Part shown: positions 21,022-27,698 of the stretch, in pieces | Position numbering within the stretch: position 1 is the stretch's first letter | How the letters are laid out: each line of letters begins with the position of its first letter | IMG/VR virus record: IMGVR_UViG_3300037189_015081 | Span: 52,682-116,681 of that record | Direction: 5' to 3' (one strand) | Length of the DNA stretch: 64,000 nt | Source of the DNA: a virus | The notes under the pieces: model-generated | Database searches by the model: none | Told to the model about the DNA's origin: nothing | What the model saw: only the letters and a program-made list of their open reading frames with translations | Program-made: the position numbers and the translations under genes

Positions 21022-21192
21022 ATGAACACTGTAAAAGAAGTTCTGGAACTCCTGGAAACAAAAATAACCGAGACTCAGGAAGAAATCGACGCGGCAGACG
21101 CCGCAGGCGAAACTTCAGAGCTCGAGTACCTTGACGGTCTCATGGAAGCGTACACGCTTATCGAAACCGCAATCAAAACCAAGAGAGACTGA
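21022..21192 (+). CDS. Coiled-coil small protein, 56 aa
   Basis: Acidic two-helix protein (VKEVLELLETKITETQEEID; LEYLDGLMEAYTLIETAIK). Good ACGACGAAAGGA site. No family recognised; likely an oligomerising helical hairpin. Confidence 0.8.
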   Translation: MNTVKEVLELLETKITETQEEIDAADAAGETSELEYLDGLMEAYTLIETAIKTKRD

Positions 21193-21199
21193 GGTAGCC

Positions 21200-21412
21200 A
21201 TGACAGAAAACATCTGCACGGACTGCGGGCTAACGCCAGGCTATGAAATAGCCCAGCACTCTCTCAACAAGGCCGCCTTTATCAAACTTGACTCTGTGAA
21301 AGGCGTCATGATGACCGCAAACCAGCCAGACTACGCTGCGGCCATTGAAAAGGTTCTCACGGAATGGCGAACGCACGCTCTTCCAGCCTGTGATCCGTTG
21401 GCAATATCGTGA
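21200..21412 (+). CDS. Hypothetical protein, 70 aa
   Basis: Start at 21200 after GAGGTAGCC. ICTDCGLTPG near the N-terminus gives one C-x2-C pair; a single Cys near the end (PACDP) may complete it. The middle is a soluble helical domain. Its stop overlaps the GTG of the next gene. Confidence 0.78.
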   Translation: MTENICTDCGLTPGYEIAQHSLNKAAFIKLDSVKGVMMTANQPDYAAAIEKVLTEWRTHALPACDPLAIS

Positions 21413-21639
21413 AAGCCGTCTACTGGATCCAGGCCAGAATGAAAGGTGCCGTTTGGTACCTTGAACGAGGATACATACCAGTCTGGCTGTATGCGGCAAT
21501 CCACTTCACACTCTGGGCGATTGGGTTTACATTACTCGTTCTTCTCCAGCCGCTTATTCTTCTCGCCGACAGGCGCGAATCCCGGTCCCGACAGGGACTA
21601 GAAAATGAAACAATGACGAAAGGACAGGTGGTCGTATGA
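21409..21639 (+). CDS. Membrane protein, 76 aa
   Basis: GTG 21409 coupled to the previous gene. One long hydrophobic stretch (YAAIHFTLWAIGFTLLVLLQ and on, about residues 28-52) flanked by basic residues predicts one or two spans. The C-terminus (ENETMTKGQVVV) translates the ribosome-site block of the next gene. Confidence 0.78.
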   Translation: MKAVYWIQARMKGAVWYLERGYIPVWLYAAIHFTLWAIGFTLLVLLQPLILLADRRESRSRQGLENETMTKGQVVV

Positions 21640-21935
21640 CAACCGAAATCGAAACAGCAACTGCACCCACGGCAACAGCGAAGAAGCTCGTTCGCGTAAA
21701 ACCATACACGCGAACTGAAGAGCTCCCTGAACTTGCCGAGGGAGTGACCCTTCCCGCAGGATACACGCCCGCCTACTTCCGTAAGCGCAAGACCCTTGCG
21801 GTTTTGCGCGCGGTTGACCGAACGCACTACTTGGTGTTCGACACCTCAACTGGAAACAAGTTGAAGGTGGGAACCTGCAAGGAAGCGTCGTCCACGATGA
21901 GCGAGATTCGTCGAGGACTCAAGACCTTCGCGTAA
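21636..21935 (+). CDS. Hypothetical protein, 99 aa
   Basis: Thr/Ala-rich start, then basic VRVKPYTRTEELPEL, PAYFRKRKTLAVLRAVDRTH and a C-terminal helix. ATGA overlap with the previous gene. Strand-rich centre (HYLVFDTSTGNKLKVG). No family recognised. Followed by an intrinsic terminator. Confidence 0.8.
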   Translation: MTTEIETATAPTATAKKLVRVKPYTRTEELPELAEGVTLPAGYTPAYFRKRKTLAVLRAVDRTHYLVFDTSTGNKLKVGTCKEASSTMSEIRRGLKTFA

Positions 21936-21959
21936 ATGCCTCCTCGCGAAGAAAAAGGA

Positions 21960-21992
21960 GAGACCCGGACTGGACCCCGGGTCTCTTCCTTT
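21960..21992 (+). terminator. Rho-independent terminator
   Basis: GAGACCCGG/CCGGGTCTC stem followed by TTCCTTT. Confidence 0.8.
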
Positions 21993-22020
21993 ATGCGGCT
22001 GATGACCAGTCTGGAGTGCA

Positions 22021-22029
22021 TGATATAAT
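22021..22029 (+). promoter_or_regulatory. Extended -10 promoter
   Basis: TGATATAATTAGAATATC with CA instead of CC before TG; 36 nt before ATG 22065. Confidence 0.72.
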
Positions 22030-22064
22030 TAGAATATCACGGCAACCAGACGGAAGGAGATGCC

Positions 22065-22235
22065 ATGGCTAAAAACAAAAAGCCTAAGGGCACGGAGAAT
22101 AAGGCGTACATCGAAGGTATGCGTCAGATTCGCCGCTCCAATGCCGCGGGAACGCATGACAGCCGTCCCAACCGCGAACGCACTCGTTCCGCTGCGCGGA
22201 ACAAGGCAATTCACGAATATCGTGACATCTCGTAG
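22065..22235 (+). CDS. Small very basic protein, 56 aa
   Basis: Starts MAKNKKPKGTENKAYIEGMR and continues RSNAAGTHDSRPNRERTRSA; strongly positive. Frame chosen because the upstream CGGAAGGAGATGCC block fits ATG 22065, whereas the overlapping alternative frame has no such support. Possibly RNA- or DNA-binding; no family recognised. Confidence 0.78.
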   Translation: MAKNKKPKGTENKAYIEGMRQIRRSNAAGTHDSRPNRERTRSAARNKAIHEYRDIS

Positions 22236-22262
22236 CAAATAGAGTAAATACTCCAAAGCACC

Positions 22263-22271
22263 TGATATAAT
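22263..22271 (+). promoter_or_regulatory. Extended -10 promoter of a four-gene unit
   Basis: TGATATAATAGATATATC, 41 nt before ATG 22312. Confidence 0.75.
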
Positions 22272-22311
22272 AGATATATCAGCACAACGACGCATGACGG
22301 AAGGAACCATC

Positions 22312-22545
22312 ATGAATGAAAAACCAAAGTACATCATCCGACGAGCCATCATTGGACTCGCAAGCGTACCATTCATCGCCTCCATCTACACCATCGGATA
22401 CTCACTGCTCGTACTCGCAGGAGTAAACCCAACCAGCACGTTCGACGGTGTAATGGTGAACGGTGTCATCATCGGATTCGCGGTAGCAATCGTCTTCACC
22501 TTCATCAAGCAGGTAGTGCGATTCGCGGCATGGATCACGGAGTAA
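22312..22545 (+). CDS. Two-span membrane protein, 77 aa
   Basis: Two hydrophobic segments (about residues 12-35 and 46-67) separated by a short polar loop (VNPTSTFDGVM). Basic N-terminus (NEKPKYIIRR) should stay inside. No family recognised. Confidence 0.82.
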   Translation: MNEKPKYIIRRAIIGLASVPFIASIYTIGYSLLVLAGVNPTSTFDGVMVNGVIIGFAVAIVFTFIKQVVRFAAWITE

Positions 22546-22549
22546 CGAC

Positions 22550-22660
22550 ATGACAACCAGCACGTACGCAATCTTCGTATCAATTCCGTTCACCAAACTT
22601 CAACTCGAGATCGAGATCGATCTCCCGCTCTTCAGAAAGGCAGGACGCCATGAGTCTTGA
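22550..22660 (+). CDS. Hypothetical peptide, 36 aa
   Basis: MTTSTYAIFVSIPFTKLQLE followed by an acidic and basic tail. Its stop lies 11 nt inside the next gene. Weak ribosome site, so it may be an accidental frame. Confidence 0.5.
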   Translation: MTTSTYAIFVSIPFTKLQLEIEIDLPLFRKAGRHES

Positions 22661-22922
22661 AAATCTACAAATCATCTCAACCGATCACCACCGCAACGGT
22701 GTCGGAGGACACCCGTTCCGCGTCGCACTTGTCGACGACCCGAACGAAGGCGACACGAAACTCGTCATCATGTTCGCGGAACCAGGTTACACCGCGGTGC
22801 TATCGCTCGACAAGCTGATTCAGGACGAGGACATCGCCTTTGGATCAAACTCGTGGAGAGGCGACAAATACGAAGACGCTCTCCGCGACAAGCTCTTCTC
22901 CAGCGATGACGAGGACGACTAA
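22650..22922 (+). CDS. Hypothetical protein, 90 aa
   Basis: Good AAAGGCAGGA site. NGVGGHPFRVALVDD and TKLVIMFAEPGYTAVLSLDK form a compact strand-rich core; tail acidic (SSDDEDD). I recognise the NGV-G-x-PF-x-v opening from phage proteins of unknown role. Confidence 0.82.
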   Translation: MSLENLQIISTDHHRNGVGGHPFRVALVDDPNEGDTKLVIMFAEPGYTAVLSLDKLIQDEDIAFGSNSWRGDKYEDALRDKLFSSDDEDD

Positions 22923-22924
22923 CC

Positions 22925-23254
22925 ATGACCTCGACAGTTTCGATCCGTACGATCCTTGACCAAATCGTTTCCGGTGAACACGATGACCATCTTGCGGTTA
23001 TCATGAGCACCGCGAGTACGCGGCTAACCAGAGTACGCGGCAGCGTTGAGTATGGAATCGGCGACAGGGTCAGATTCAACTCAGCCTGTGGAACCAAGTA
23101 CCTGATTGGACACACTGCCCAGGTCGTGGGCAAACGACGCACCAAGGTCGTCGTCAAACTCGACAAACCAACAGGTCGATTCATTCGCATGACATCCGAT
23201 GGACCAGTCAGCGCGGAAATCACTGTTCCACCTGCAATCATTGACCTCGCCTAG
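22925..23254 (+). CDS. Hypothetical protein with KOW/SH3-like core, 109 aa
   Basis: Helical N-terminus (IRTILDQIVSGEHDDHLAVI), then EYGIGDRVRFN, YLIGHTAQVVGKRRTKVVVK: the G-D-x-V...G-x-x-A-x-V-x-x-x-R-x-x-K-V-V-V pattern of a small KOW/SH3 barrel, usually a nucleic-acid or ribosome contact module. Spaced 2 nt from the previous stop. Confidence 0.8.
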   Translation: MTSTVSIRTILDQIVSGEHDDHLAVIMSTASTRLTRVRGSVEYGIGDRVRFNSACGTKYLIGHTAQVVGKRRTKVVVKLDKPTGRFIRMTSDGPVSAEITVPPAIIDLA

Positions 23255-23281
23255 TCAATACAGCCATTTTCCACACCTTCT

Positions 23282-23290
23282 TGATACTAT
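23282..23290 (+). promoter_or_regulatory. Extended -10-like element TGATACTAT
   Basis: Lies 17 nt before ATG 23308 and upstream of AAGGAG. Confidence 0.5.
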
Positions 23291-23307
23291 TCACCTAAGG
23301 AGTTACC

Positions 23308-23472
23308 ATGACAGAACCATTGATAAACGCCTGGTACCCTGACGGAACCTGGGTTGGCTCATTCGTAAGCGCGGAATACGCAAAGGAATGGCTAACCAAC
23401 GCGGGTTACAAGATCGACGAGTGCGAGGTTTCAAACCGTCGCTACGTTCGTCCTGAAAAGAAAGAAGAATAG
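23308..23472 (+). CDS. Hypothetical protein, 54 aa
   Basis: AAGGAGTTACC ribosome site. AWYPDGTWVGSFVSAEYAKE and a basic tail (RRYVRPEKKEE). Small alpha/beta protein; no family recognised. Confidence 0.78.
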   Translation: MTEPLINAWYPDGTWVGSFVSAEYAKEWLTNAGYKIDECEVSNRRYVRPEKKEE

Positions 23473-23476
23473 CAAC

Positions 23477-23626
23477 ATGGAACCATGGACAATTCTCGGT
23501 TGGATTCTCGTTTTCCTCGCCGTGTTCGTAGGGGTTGTGTTCTGTATCGCCGTTATCGCCGCGCTATGGATCTCGATCAAGGGTGCAGGCGCCGACCTTC
23601 GCGGTAAAAGCCACAATAAGAACTAG
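23477..23626 (+). CDS. Single-span membrane protein, 49 aa
   Basis: One hydrophobic helix (about residues 6-33) then a short basic cytoplasmic tail (GKSHNKN). Follows the previous stop by 4 nt. Confidence 0.75.
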   Translation: MEPWTILGWILVFLAVFVGVVFCIAVIAALWISIKGAGADLRGKSHNKN

Positions 23627-23630
23627 CGCA

Positions 23631-23723
23631 ATGGACAGCAAACTTTCCAGCGCGGTTATCGCCTTGGCCTGCGCGGTTGCCATCGTGATTATTCTTGCTA
23701 TCTCAGCAACAGGTGCCAGGTAA
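23631..23723 (+). CDS. Single-span membrane peptide, 30 aa
   Basis: MDSKLSS followed by a 20-residue hydrophobic helix and GAR. Five nt after the previous stop; with its neighbour it forms a pair of minimal membrane proteins. Confidence 0.65.
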   Translation: MDSKLSSAVIALACAVAIVIILAISATGAR

Positions 23724-23740
23724 AATCTTCCCAACCTACC

Positions 23741-23749
23741 TGATATAAT
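23741..23749 (+). promoter_or_regulatory. Extended -10 promoter of a six-gene unit
   Basis: TGATATAATAAGTAATAC, 28 nt before ATG 23778. Confidence 0.75.
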
Positions 23750-23777
23750 AAGTAATACAAGAGACGAAAGGACGCAC

Positions 23778-24053
23778 ATGGACAAAGAAAAAGTCATCTA
23801 CTCTGTGCCAGTCAATGTCAAGCGCGCCGTAAAAATTACCAAGGAAAAAAACGCGCAAGCCGAGGCACTAGCCAAGGCCGCTGTTGAGCCAGCGCCACTC
23901 GGGCCAATCAGATCCTGGATCAAGTATCACACGACCAAGGACGAATACGGTTTCGTACCAGTCGAAACCCGTGAAGCCTACATCATTGTAGGTATCTGCT
24001 ACATCATTTTCCTACCCGTTGCCATTTGCGGCATCGTAATTGCCTTAACCTAA
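23778..24053 (+). CDS. C-terminally anchored membrane protein, 91 aa
   Basis: Basic, soluble first 65 residues (VKRAVKITKEKNAQAEALAK) then a hydrophobic C-terminal helix (about 68-90). A tail anchor is likely. No family recognised. Confidence 0.8.
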   Translation: MDKEKVIYSVPVNVKRAVKITKEKNAQAEALAKAAVEPAPLGPIRSWIKYHTTKDEYGFVPVETREAYIIVGICYIIFLPVAICGIVIALT

Positions 24054-24062
24054 GGAGCAAAC

Positions 24063-24344
24063 ATGAAGGATTACTCAACATACTTCGCCGGATACCGCTA
24101 CCGTCGCTACGCGGCAGCCTTGTGGCTCGCTGATCTGCTTTGGGCGGCCGGAATAACAGTCATCGCGGTTTTTGACGCAAATGACTGGTTTGAAATTCTC
24201 GCAGCCGCTCTTCTGATCTTTGCGGGCATATCGTCAATCACGGTTGCCGCTCTACACTTCGTTCACCTTTCACGCGCCGAGTTTGCAAAGATTCGACCGC
24301 TTATCGGGGTGGTCAGCCCTTTCGACTGGAGGTACGGACAGTGA
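24063..24344 (+). CDS. Two-span membrane protein, 93 aa
   Basis: Aromatic, basic N-terminus (YFAGYRYRRYAAALWLADLL), spans at about 17-37 and 42-67, basic C-terminus. AAGGAGCAAAC ribosome site. Coupled to the next gene through GTGA. Confidence 0.8.
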   Translation: MKDYSTYFAGYRYRRYAAALWLADLLWAAGITVIAVFDANDWFEILAAALLIFAGISSITVAALHFVHLSRAEFAKIRPLIGVVSPFDWRYGQ

Positions 24345-24481
24345 AAAACGCAATACTGTTCAGTACCTACGGAATGACAGCCCCGTGTCACCATTGCGGC
24401 AGCCCGGTTCGCGAAGGAATAAAGTTCTGCGACCCGTACTGCAGCGTGAGCTACAAGGCGAAACAGCAAGGTGCCAAATGA
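24341..24481 (+). CDS. Treble-clef-like zinc ribbon, 46 aa
   Basis: GTG 24341 overlaps the previous stop. PCHHCGSPVREGIKFCDPYC gives C-x2-C-x10-C-x3-C, the spacing of short zinc-ribbon proteins that bind nucleic acid or protein. The stop overlaps the next ATG. Confidence 0.8.
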   Translation: MKNAILFSTYGMTAPCHHCGSPVREGIKFCDPYCSVSYKAKQQGAK

Positions 24482-24786
24482 CACGCGGCACTGACCAGCG
24501 AGAAAAGATCTACGTTCGCCAAGCCTGTGAGATCTGCAAGGGTGACGAGGTTCTCGTATACGAGGCAGGCGACCAGCTGCTTTGCGCGGAACACACGCGC
24601 AAACATCTGCGCGCCAACCCGACCAAGCAAACCTGTGACACCTGCGGGTCAGATCAAAACGTGTTCCGCGACCCATCACATCGTCGCAATGAGTATCTCT
24701 GCATGAGCTGTCACAATGTGAACGGATTCAAGGTTCAGGACTCTGTCACGATGCGTGCGCTGCGTAACATCGCGGGAGGTTCATGA
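24478..24786 (+). CDS. Double zinc-finger protein, 102 aa
   Basis: Start at 24478 (ATGA overlap). Two sites are visible: CEICKGDE with LLCAEH, and CDTCGSDQ with LCMSCHNV. Basic surroundings (RGTDQREKIYVRQ; FRDPSHRRNEY) suggest nucleic-acid binding. No named family recognised. Confidence 0.82.
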   Translation: MTRGTDQREKIYVRQACEICKGDEVLVYEAGDQLLCAEHTRKHLRANPTKQTCDTCGSDQNVFRDPSHRRNEYLCMSCHNVNGFKVQDSVTMRALRNIAGGS

Positions 24787-24968
24787 TGGGAGAAATCCAG
24801 CAGGTCGCCGAGTTGTATCTTGGCGGTAAATCACTCGTCGAGGTTGCAGCGGCGATGGACATAACGTACGGCAAGGCGAGAAAGTTGCTTGCCGCTTCAG
24901 GAACAGAGCTTCGCGACCCGTCGAAGCGACTAGTTGGGCGCACGCGCCCGGAAAAGGAAAAGAAATGA
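24783..24968 (+). CDS. Small helix-turn-helix protein, 61 aa
   Basis: IQQVAELYLGGKSLVEVAAA then MDITYGKARKLLAASG is a compact homeodomain-like helix-turn-helix with a basic tail. Overlaps both neighbours by 4 nt. Likely a DNA-binding accessory regulator. Confidence 0.82.
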   Translation: MMGEIQQVAELYLGGKSLVEVAAAMDITYGKARKLLAASGTELRDPSKRLVGRTRPEKEKK

Positions 24969-25132
24969 GATTCACTCGTTTTATTCGCTCGATCGTTTGG
25001 CCCGCAGTACTTGCCGTCGCGTTTGGCATCGCGGCACTTGCCGTCGCGTTTCTTTCATCGGGCGATCTTGCCCAGGTAATCGCGCTTTCATCAGCCGCGG
25101 TAACATCTGCTCTTCTCGCAACGCGCGCATAA
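24965..25132 (+). CDS. Membrane protein, 55 aa
   Basis: Basic start (MRFTRFIRS) then two hydrophobic helices (about 10-29 and 35-53). ATGA overlap with the helix-turn-helix gene. Last gene of the unit. Confidence 0.75.
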   Translation: MRFTRFIRSIVWPAVLAVAFGIAALAVAFLSSGDLAQVIALSSAAVTSALLATRA

Positions 25133-25199
25133 CCTGACAAAAAGGTTTCAAACTTTTTTGAACTTTTTTAGCAAAATGACTCCAAATGAGCAATTGACC

Positions 25200-25208
25200 T
25201 GATATAAT
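25200..25208 (+). promoter_or_regulatory. Extended -10 promoter of the WGR gene
   Basis: TGATATAATAGATCTATC; a partial CCAAACGG half-site lies downstream at about 25222. Confidence 0.75.
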
Positions 25209-25257
25209 AGATCTATCAACGCCAAACGGCTAGATAAAACGACGGAAGGACAATGCC

Positions 25258-25500
25258 ATGGAAAAGAAATTCTGCCTCCTCAAGATCTCGGACGGTACTC
25301 GCGGAGCGAGCGGCAAGAAGAAGATCTACGAAGTAACTGTCAGCGGTCGCAAGGTGACCATGAGCTGGGGAATGGCTGAGAAGCCAAACCGTCAGACCAA
25401 GGTCGAATACGGCTACACGGAAAACGACGCGATGCAGATCGCGACCAACAAGGTCGGCGAGAAGCTCATCAGCGGATACCAGATGGCGTACAGCGTCTAG
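25258..25500 (+). CDS. Stand-alone WGR-like domain protein, 80 aa
   Basis: KKKIYEVTVSGRKVTMSWGM, then QTKVEYGYTENDAMQIATNK and KLISGYQ. This is the order of the WGR domain (strands, W-G-x, then a helix with A-x-x-x-x-x-K and final GY). In PARP1 and bacterial relatives WGR domains bind DNA ends or damaged DNA. Here it is the whole protein, with Met in place of Arg in WGR. Own promoter and terminator. Confidence 0.8.
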   Translation: MEKKFCLLKISDGTRGASGKKKIYEVTVSGRKVTMSWGMAEKPNRQTKVEYGYTENDAMQIATNKVGEKLISGYQMAYSV

Positions 25501-25518
25501 CAAAAAATCTCCAGGAGA

Positions 25519-25545
25519 GGAGACGCCGAAAGGCGTCTCCTTTCT
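25519..25545 (+). terminator. Rho-independent terminator with GAAA loop
   Basis: GGAGACGCC-GAAA-GGCGTCTCC followed by TTTCTCC. Confidence 0.85.
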
Positions 25546-25572
25546 CCATTTGTCGCGCAACTCCAAAGTACC

Positions 25573-25581
25573 TGATATAAT
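25573..25581 (+). promoter_or_regulatory. Extended -10 promoter
   Basis: TGATATAATAGATACATC, 36 nt before ATG 25618. Confidence 0.75.
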
Positions 25582-25617
25582 AGATACATCAGCAAGCCAA
25601 ACAAACAAGGAGTCAAT

Positions 25618-25740
25618 ATGAAGCGATACATCGACATCGAGGAAATCCAACTCATCGCAGGAGTAACTGCAACCATTCTCGCCATCGCCGGATTCGTCAC
25701 CTTCGTGGTAACCATCGCTTACCTGGCAAGCGTGCGCTAG
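25618..25740 (+). CDS. Single-span membrane peptide, 40 aa
   Basis: MKRYIDIEEIQ, then one hydrophobic helix (about residues 12-36) and SVR. AAGGAGTCAAT site. Single-gene unit. Confidence 0.75.
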   Translation: MKRYIDIEEIQLIAGVTATILAIAGFVTFVVTIAYLASVR

Positions 25741-25764
25741 TAGGCGCGCCGCTCCAAAGGCACC

Positions 25765-25773
25765 TGATATAAT
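25765..25773 (+). promoter_or_regulatory. Extended -10 promoter
   Basis: TGATATAATTACATACATAAC, 36 nt before ATG 25810. Confidence 0.75.
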
Positions 25774-25809
25774 TACATACATAACGACGCGACGACCAGA
25801 GGAGACGCC

Positions 25810-26388
25810 ATGACATCAACACTCATCACCAACGCGGCAAGCGAAAAACAAATCAACTTCATCAAGACACTCGTCGACGAACGAGAAATGACGCAGGACG
25901 AGCGCGACGCACGACGCATGACCACCCACCTGCTCACCAAGAAAACCGCGAGCGACCTCATCGACACCCTGCTCAAGCTACCAAAGCGCACGGACAAGGT
26001 CGCCTTCACTTCAACCGCGACAGGTTCACTGCAGGAGGCGTTAGCCAAGGCGCCCAAATCCAAGTACGCGATACCCGTCGATGAAATCGACATCGTTGTC
26101 GAAAACACGCCGATGCATGGTGACCTGCTCTTCATCGAAATCCGCGAATACATGAACCGCCTGTTCATGCGCCGCCTGACCGGAGCACCCGGCGGATTCA
26201 GCCGCTGGCACGTAAACCCCAAGGATGCAACCACCATCGTGGAACACATCGCCAAGGACCCATACCGTTACGCAAAAATCTTCGGTAAGCACTACAGCTG
26301 CTGCGGAAGTTGCGGCGCAGAACTAACCGACCCGGTAAGCCGCGAGCTCCAGCTCGGCCCGGAATGCCGAAAAAAGTTCGGAAAATGA
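25810..26388 (+). CDS. DUF6011-type zinc protein, 192 aa
   Basis: The helical first part (SEKQINFIKTLVDEREMTQD) resembles the N-terminus of phage and actinobacterial proteins that carry a C-terminal zinc motif. The C-terminus, YSCCGSCGAELTDPVSRELQ then LGPECRKKFG, matches DUF6011 (C-x2-C...T-x-P-x-S-x3-G-x-G-P-x-C). The family is common in actinophages; function unknown, nucleic-acid binding plausible. Confidence 0.85.
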   Translation: MTSTLITNAASEKQINFIKTLVDEREMTQDERDARRMTTHLLTKKTASDLIDTLLKLPKRTDKVAFTSTATGSLQEALAKAPKSKYAIPVDEIDIVVENTPMHGDLLFIEIREYMNRLFMRRLTGAPGGFSRWHVNPKDATTIVEHIAKDPYRYAKIFGKHYSCCGSCGAELTDPVSRELQLGPECRKKFGK

Positions 26389-26396
26389 AACCATGG

Positions 26397-26405
26397 TGAT
26401 AAAAT
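26397..26405 (+). promoter_or_regulatory. Extended -10-like element in a palindrome
   Basis: TGATAAAAT inside GGTGATAAAATCACC, 24 nt before ATG 26430. Confidence 0.5.
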
Positions 26406-26429
26406 CACCAATAACGAAAGGAGCCAGAC

Positions 26430-26639
26430 ATGGCCGACGTAATCGCACACAAAATCACAGCAACAGACTCAACCGGTGAAATCCTCATCCAGTACGTTCA
26501 ACCAGCATTCCTTCGACAGGTACGCAACATCCTCCAGGAGGAAGGTTACGACATCGTCAACGAGGAAGAAGTAACCGAACTACCAAGCGGGGTAGACTTC
26601 GACGTCACACCAGTAGAAAACACTGACGCCGTGGAATAA
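26430..26639 (+). CDS. Hypothetical protein, 69 aa
   Basis: Acidic alpha/beta protein (GEILIQYVQPAFLRQVRNIL; EEVTELPSGVDFDV). ACGAAAGGAG site. No family recognised. Confidence 0.8.
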   Translation: MADVIAHKITATDSTGEILIQYVQPAFLRQVRNILQEEGYDIVNEEEVTELPSGVDFDVTPVENTDAVE

Positions 26640-26698
26640 CACGCACCCGTCCGGGGGGACATCAACCAATGACACAATGACGAAAGGAATGATGCCCT

Positions 26699-27082
26699 AT
26701 GTGGATCTTCACTGAAACCGGATTCGTATCCGCCGTACAACACCGCGACAACCCCGACCTGCTCGTCGTCCGCGGTCGAGACATGCTCTCACTCGAACCA
26801 ATCACAAACAAGTTCCCTGAACTCGACATCACCAGCAACGCGACAAGCGACTACCCGCACCGAATCATCATGCCCAAAACAAAGTTCAACGACTGGGTAG
26901 GCGAAAGCATCACGGACCTGAACTACCCCAACTTCAAAAACCAGGTAGCCAAGGTACGCGGAAACGCGTTCGCAGGACTACTCGGCAAGGTCTGGGGTAT
27001 CATGCTCGGGGCCGAGGACGAGGAAGCCCGTCGCGTACGCGCCGCGTACGACCGCAAACACGGATTCGCGGAATACCGCTAA
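26699..27082 (+). CDS. Conserved actinophage hypothetical protein, 127 aa
   Basis: MWIFTETGFVSAVQHRDNPD then LLVVRGRDMLSLEPI. I recognise this opening from very many actinobacteriophages, where the gene lies in early regions; no function is established. The DYPHRI and LNYPNFKNQV blocks are also part of that pattern. Ribosome site ACGAAAGGAATG. Confidence 0.88.
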   Translation: MWIFTETGFVSAVQHRDNPDLLVVRGRDMLSLEPITNKFPELDITSNATSDYPHRIIMPKTKFNDWVGESITDLNYPNFKNQVAKVRGNAFAGLLGKVWGIMLGAEDEEARRVRAAYDRKHGFAEYR

Positions 27083-27116
27083 CCACAAAACCACTGACCA
27101 GGACACCCGGCCAGTA

Positions 27117-27190
27117 CGGGACGTAGCTCAGCTTGGTAGAGCGCTCGGTTTGGGACCGAGAAGTCGCAGGTTCAAATCCTGTCGTCCCGA
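27117..27190 (+). tRNA. tRNA-Pro (anticodon UGG)
   Basis: Acceptor CGGGACG pairs with CGTCCCG (27183-27189); D arm GCTC...GAGC; anticodon stem CTCGG/CCGAG with loop TTTGGGA (anticodon TGG at 27151-27153); T arm CAGGTTCAAATCCTG. CCA is not encoded. The only tRNA in the window. Confidence 0.95.
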
Positions 27191-27220
27191 CAATAAAAAC
27201 AAACCCGAAGGAGCAGTATC

Positions 27221-27697
27221 ATGGGAACACTTATCATTCTGCGAGGACTACCCGCCAGCGGGAAAAGCACGTGGGCAAAACAATGGGCCGACGAGGAACC
27301 CAACCGCCTGCGGGTAAACCGTGATGACCTGCGCTACGCGCTATTCGGTCGATACATCAACGTAGACGAAAACCTGGTAACCAAGGTACAAAAAGCCGCC
27401 ATGCAGGAGGCAATGCGCCATGGCTACGACATCGTACTAGACAACACCAACCTGAACACGATCCACGCCTACGCGGCAATGGACCTTGCCATACGTGCGG
27501 GGTACCACATCCAGGTTAAGGACTTCGAAATCACGCTCGAGGAATCCATAACCCGTGACGCCCTGCGACCAGACCGAAACGTAGGCCAGGACGCCATCAC
27601 AAAAATCTACAAACGGTACATGCCTGCGGGTAAACTCCCGTACCTGAAGATAAAACAGCCAGAAAACAAAACACATAGAACAGAAAATCAGGTATAG
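27221..27697 (+). CDS. Polynucleotide kinase-like P-loop protein
   Basis: 158 residues. Walker A GLPASGKST (9-17), NRDDLRYALFG (the general-base Asp/Arg motif of T4-type 5'-kinases), VLDNTN (D-x-TN) and a lid segment with RDALRPDRNVG. It lacks the C-terminal phosphatase domain of T4 Pnkp. It should phosphorylate 5'-OH ends of RNA or DNA. Placed 30 nt after tRNA-Pro. Its stop TAG is inside the next -10 element. Confidence 0.9.
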   Translation: MGTLIILRGLPASGKSTWAKQWADEEPNRLRVNRDDLRYALFGRYINVDENLVTKVQKAAMQEAMRHGYDIVLDNTNLNTIHAYAAMDLAIRAGYHIQVKDFEITLEESITRDALRPDRNVGQDAITKIYKRYMPAGKLPYLKIKQPENKTHRTENQV

Positions 27698-27698
27698 T
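27693..27698 (+). promoter_or_regulatory. -10 element overlapping a stop codon, leaderless
   Basis: TATAGT includes the TAG ending the kinase gene; ACAAAC, then ATG 27705. Confidence 0.65.

Noticed and set aside
10924-25773. Regularly repeated short sequences suggesting a CRISPR array
   Set aside because: The repeats are 11-20 bp, irregularly spaced by whole genes and always sit before start codons; they are promoters.
27117-27190. tRNA gene used as an integration site
   Set aside because: No integrase gene and no duplicated tRNA 3' end found in the window.
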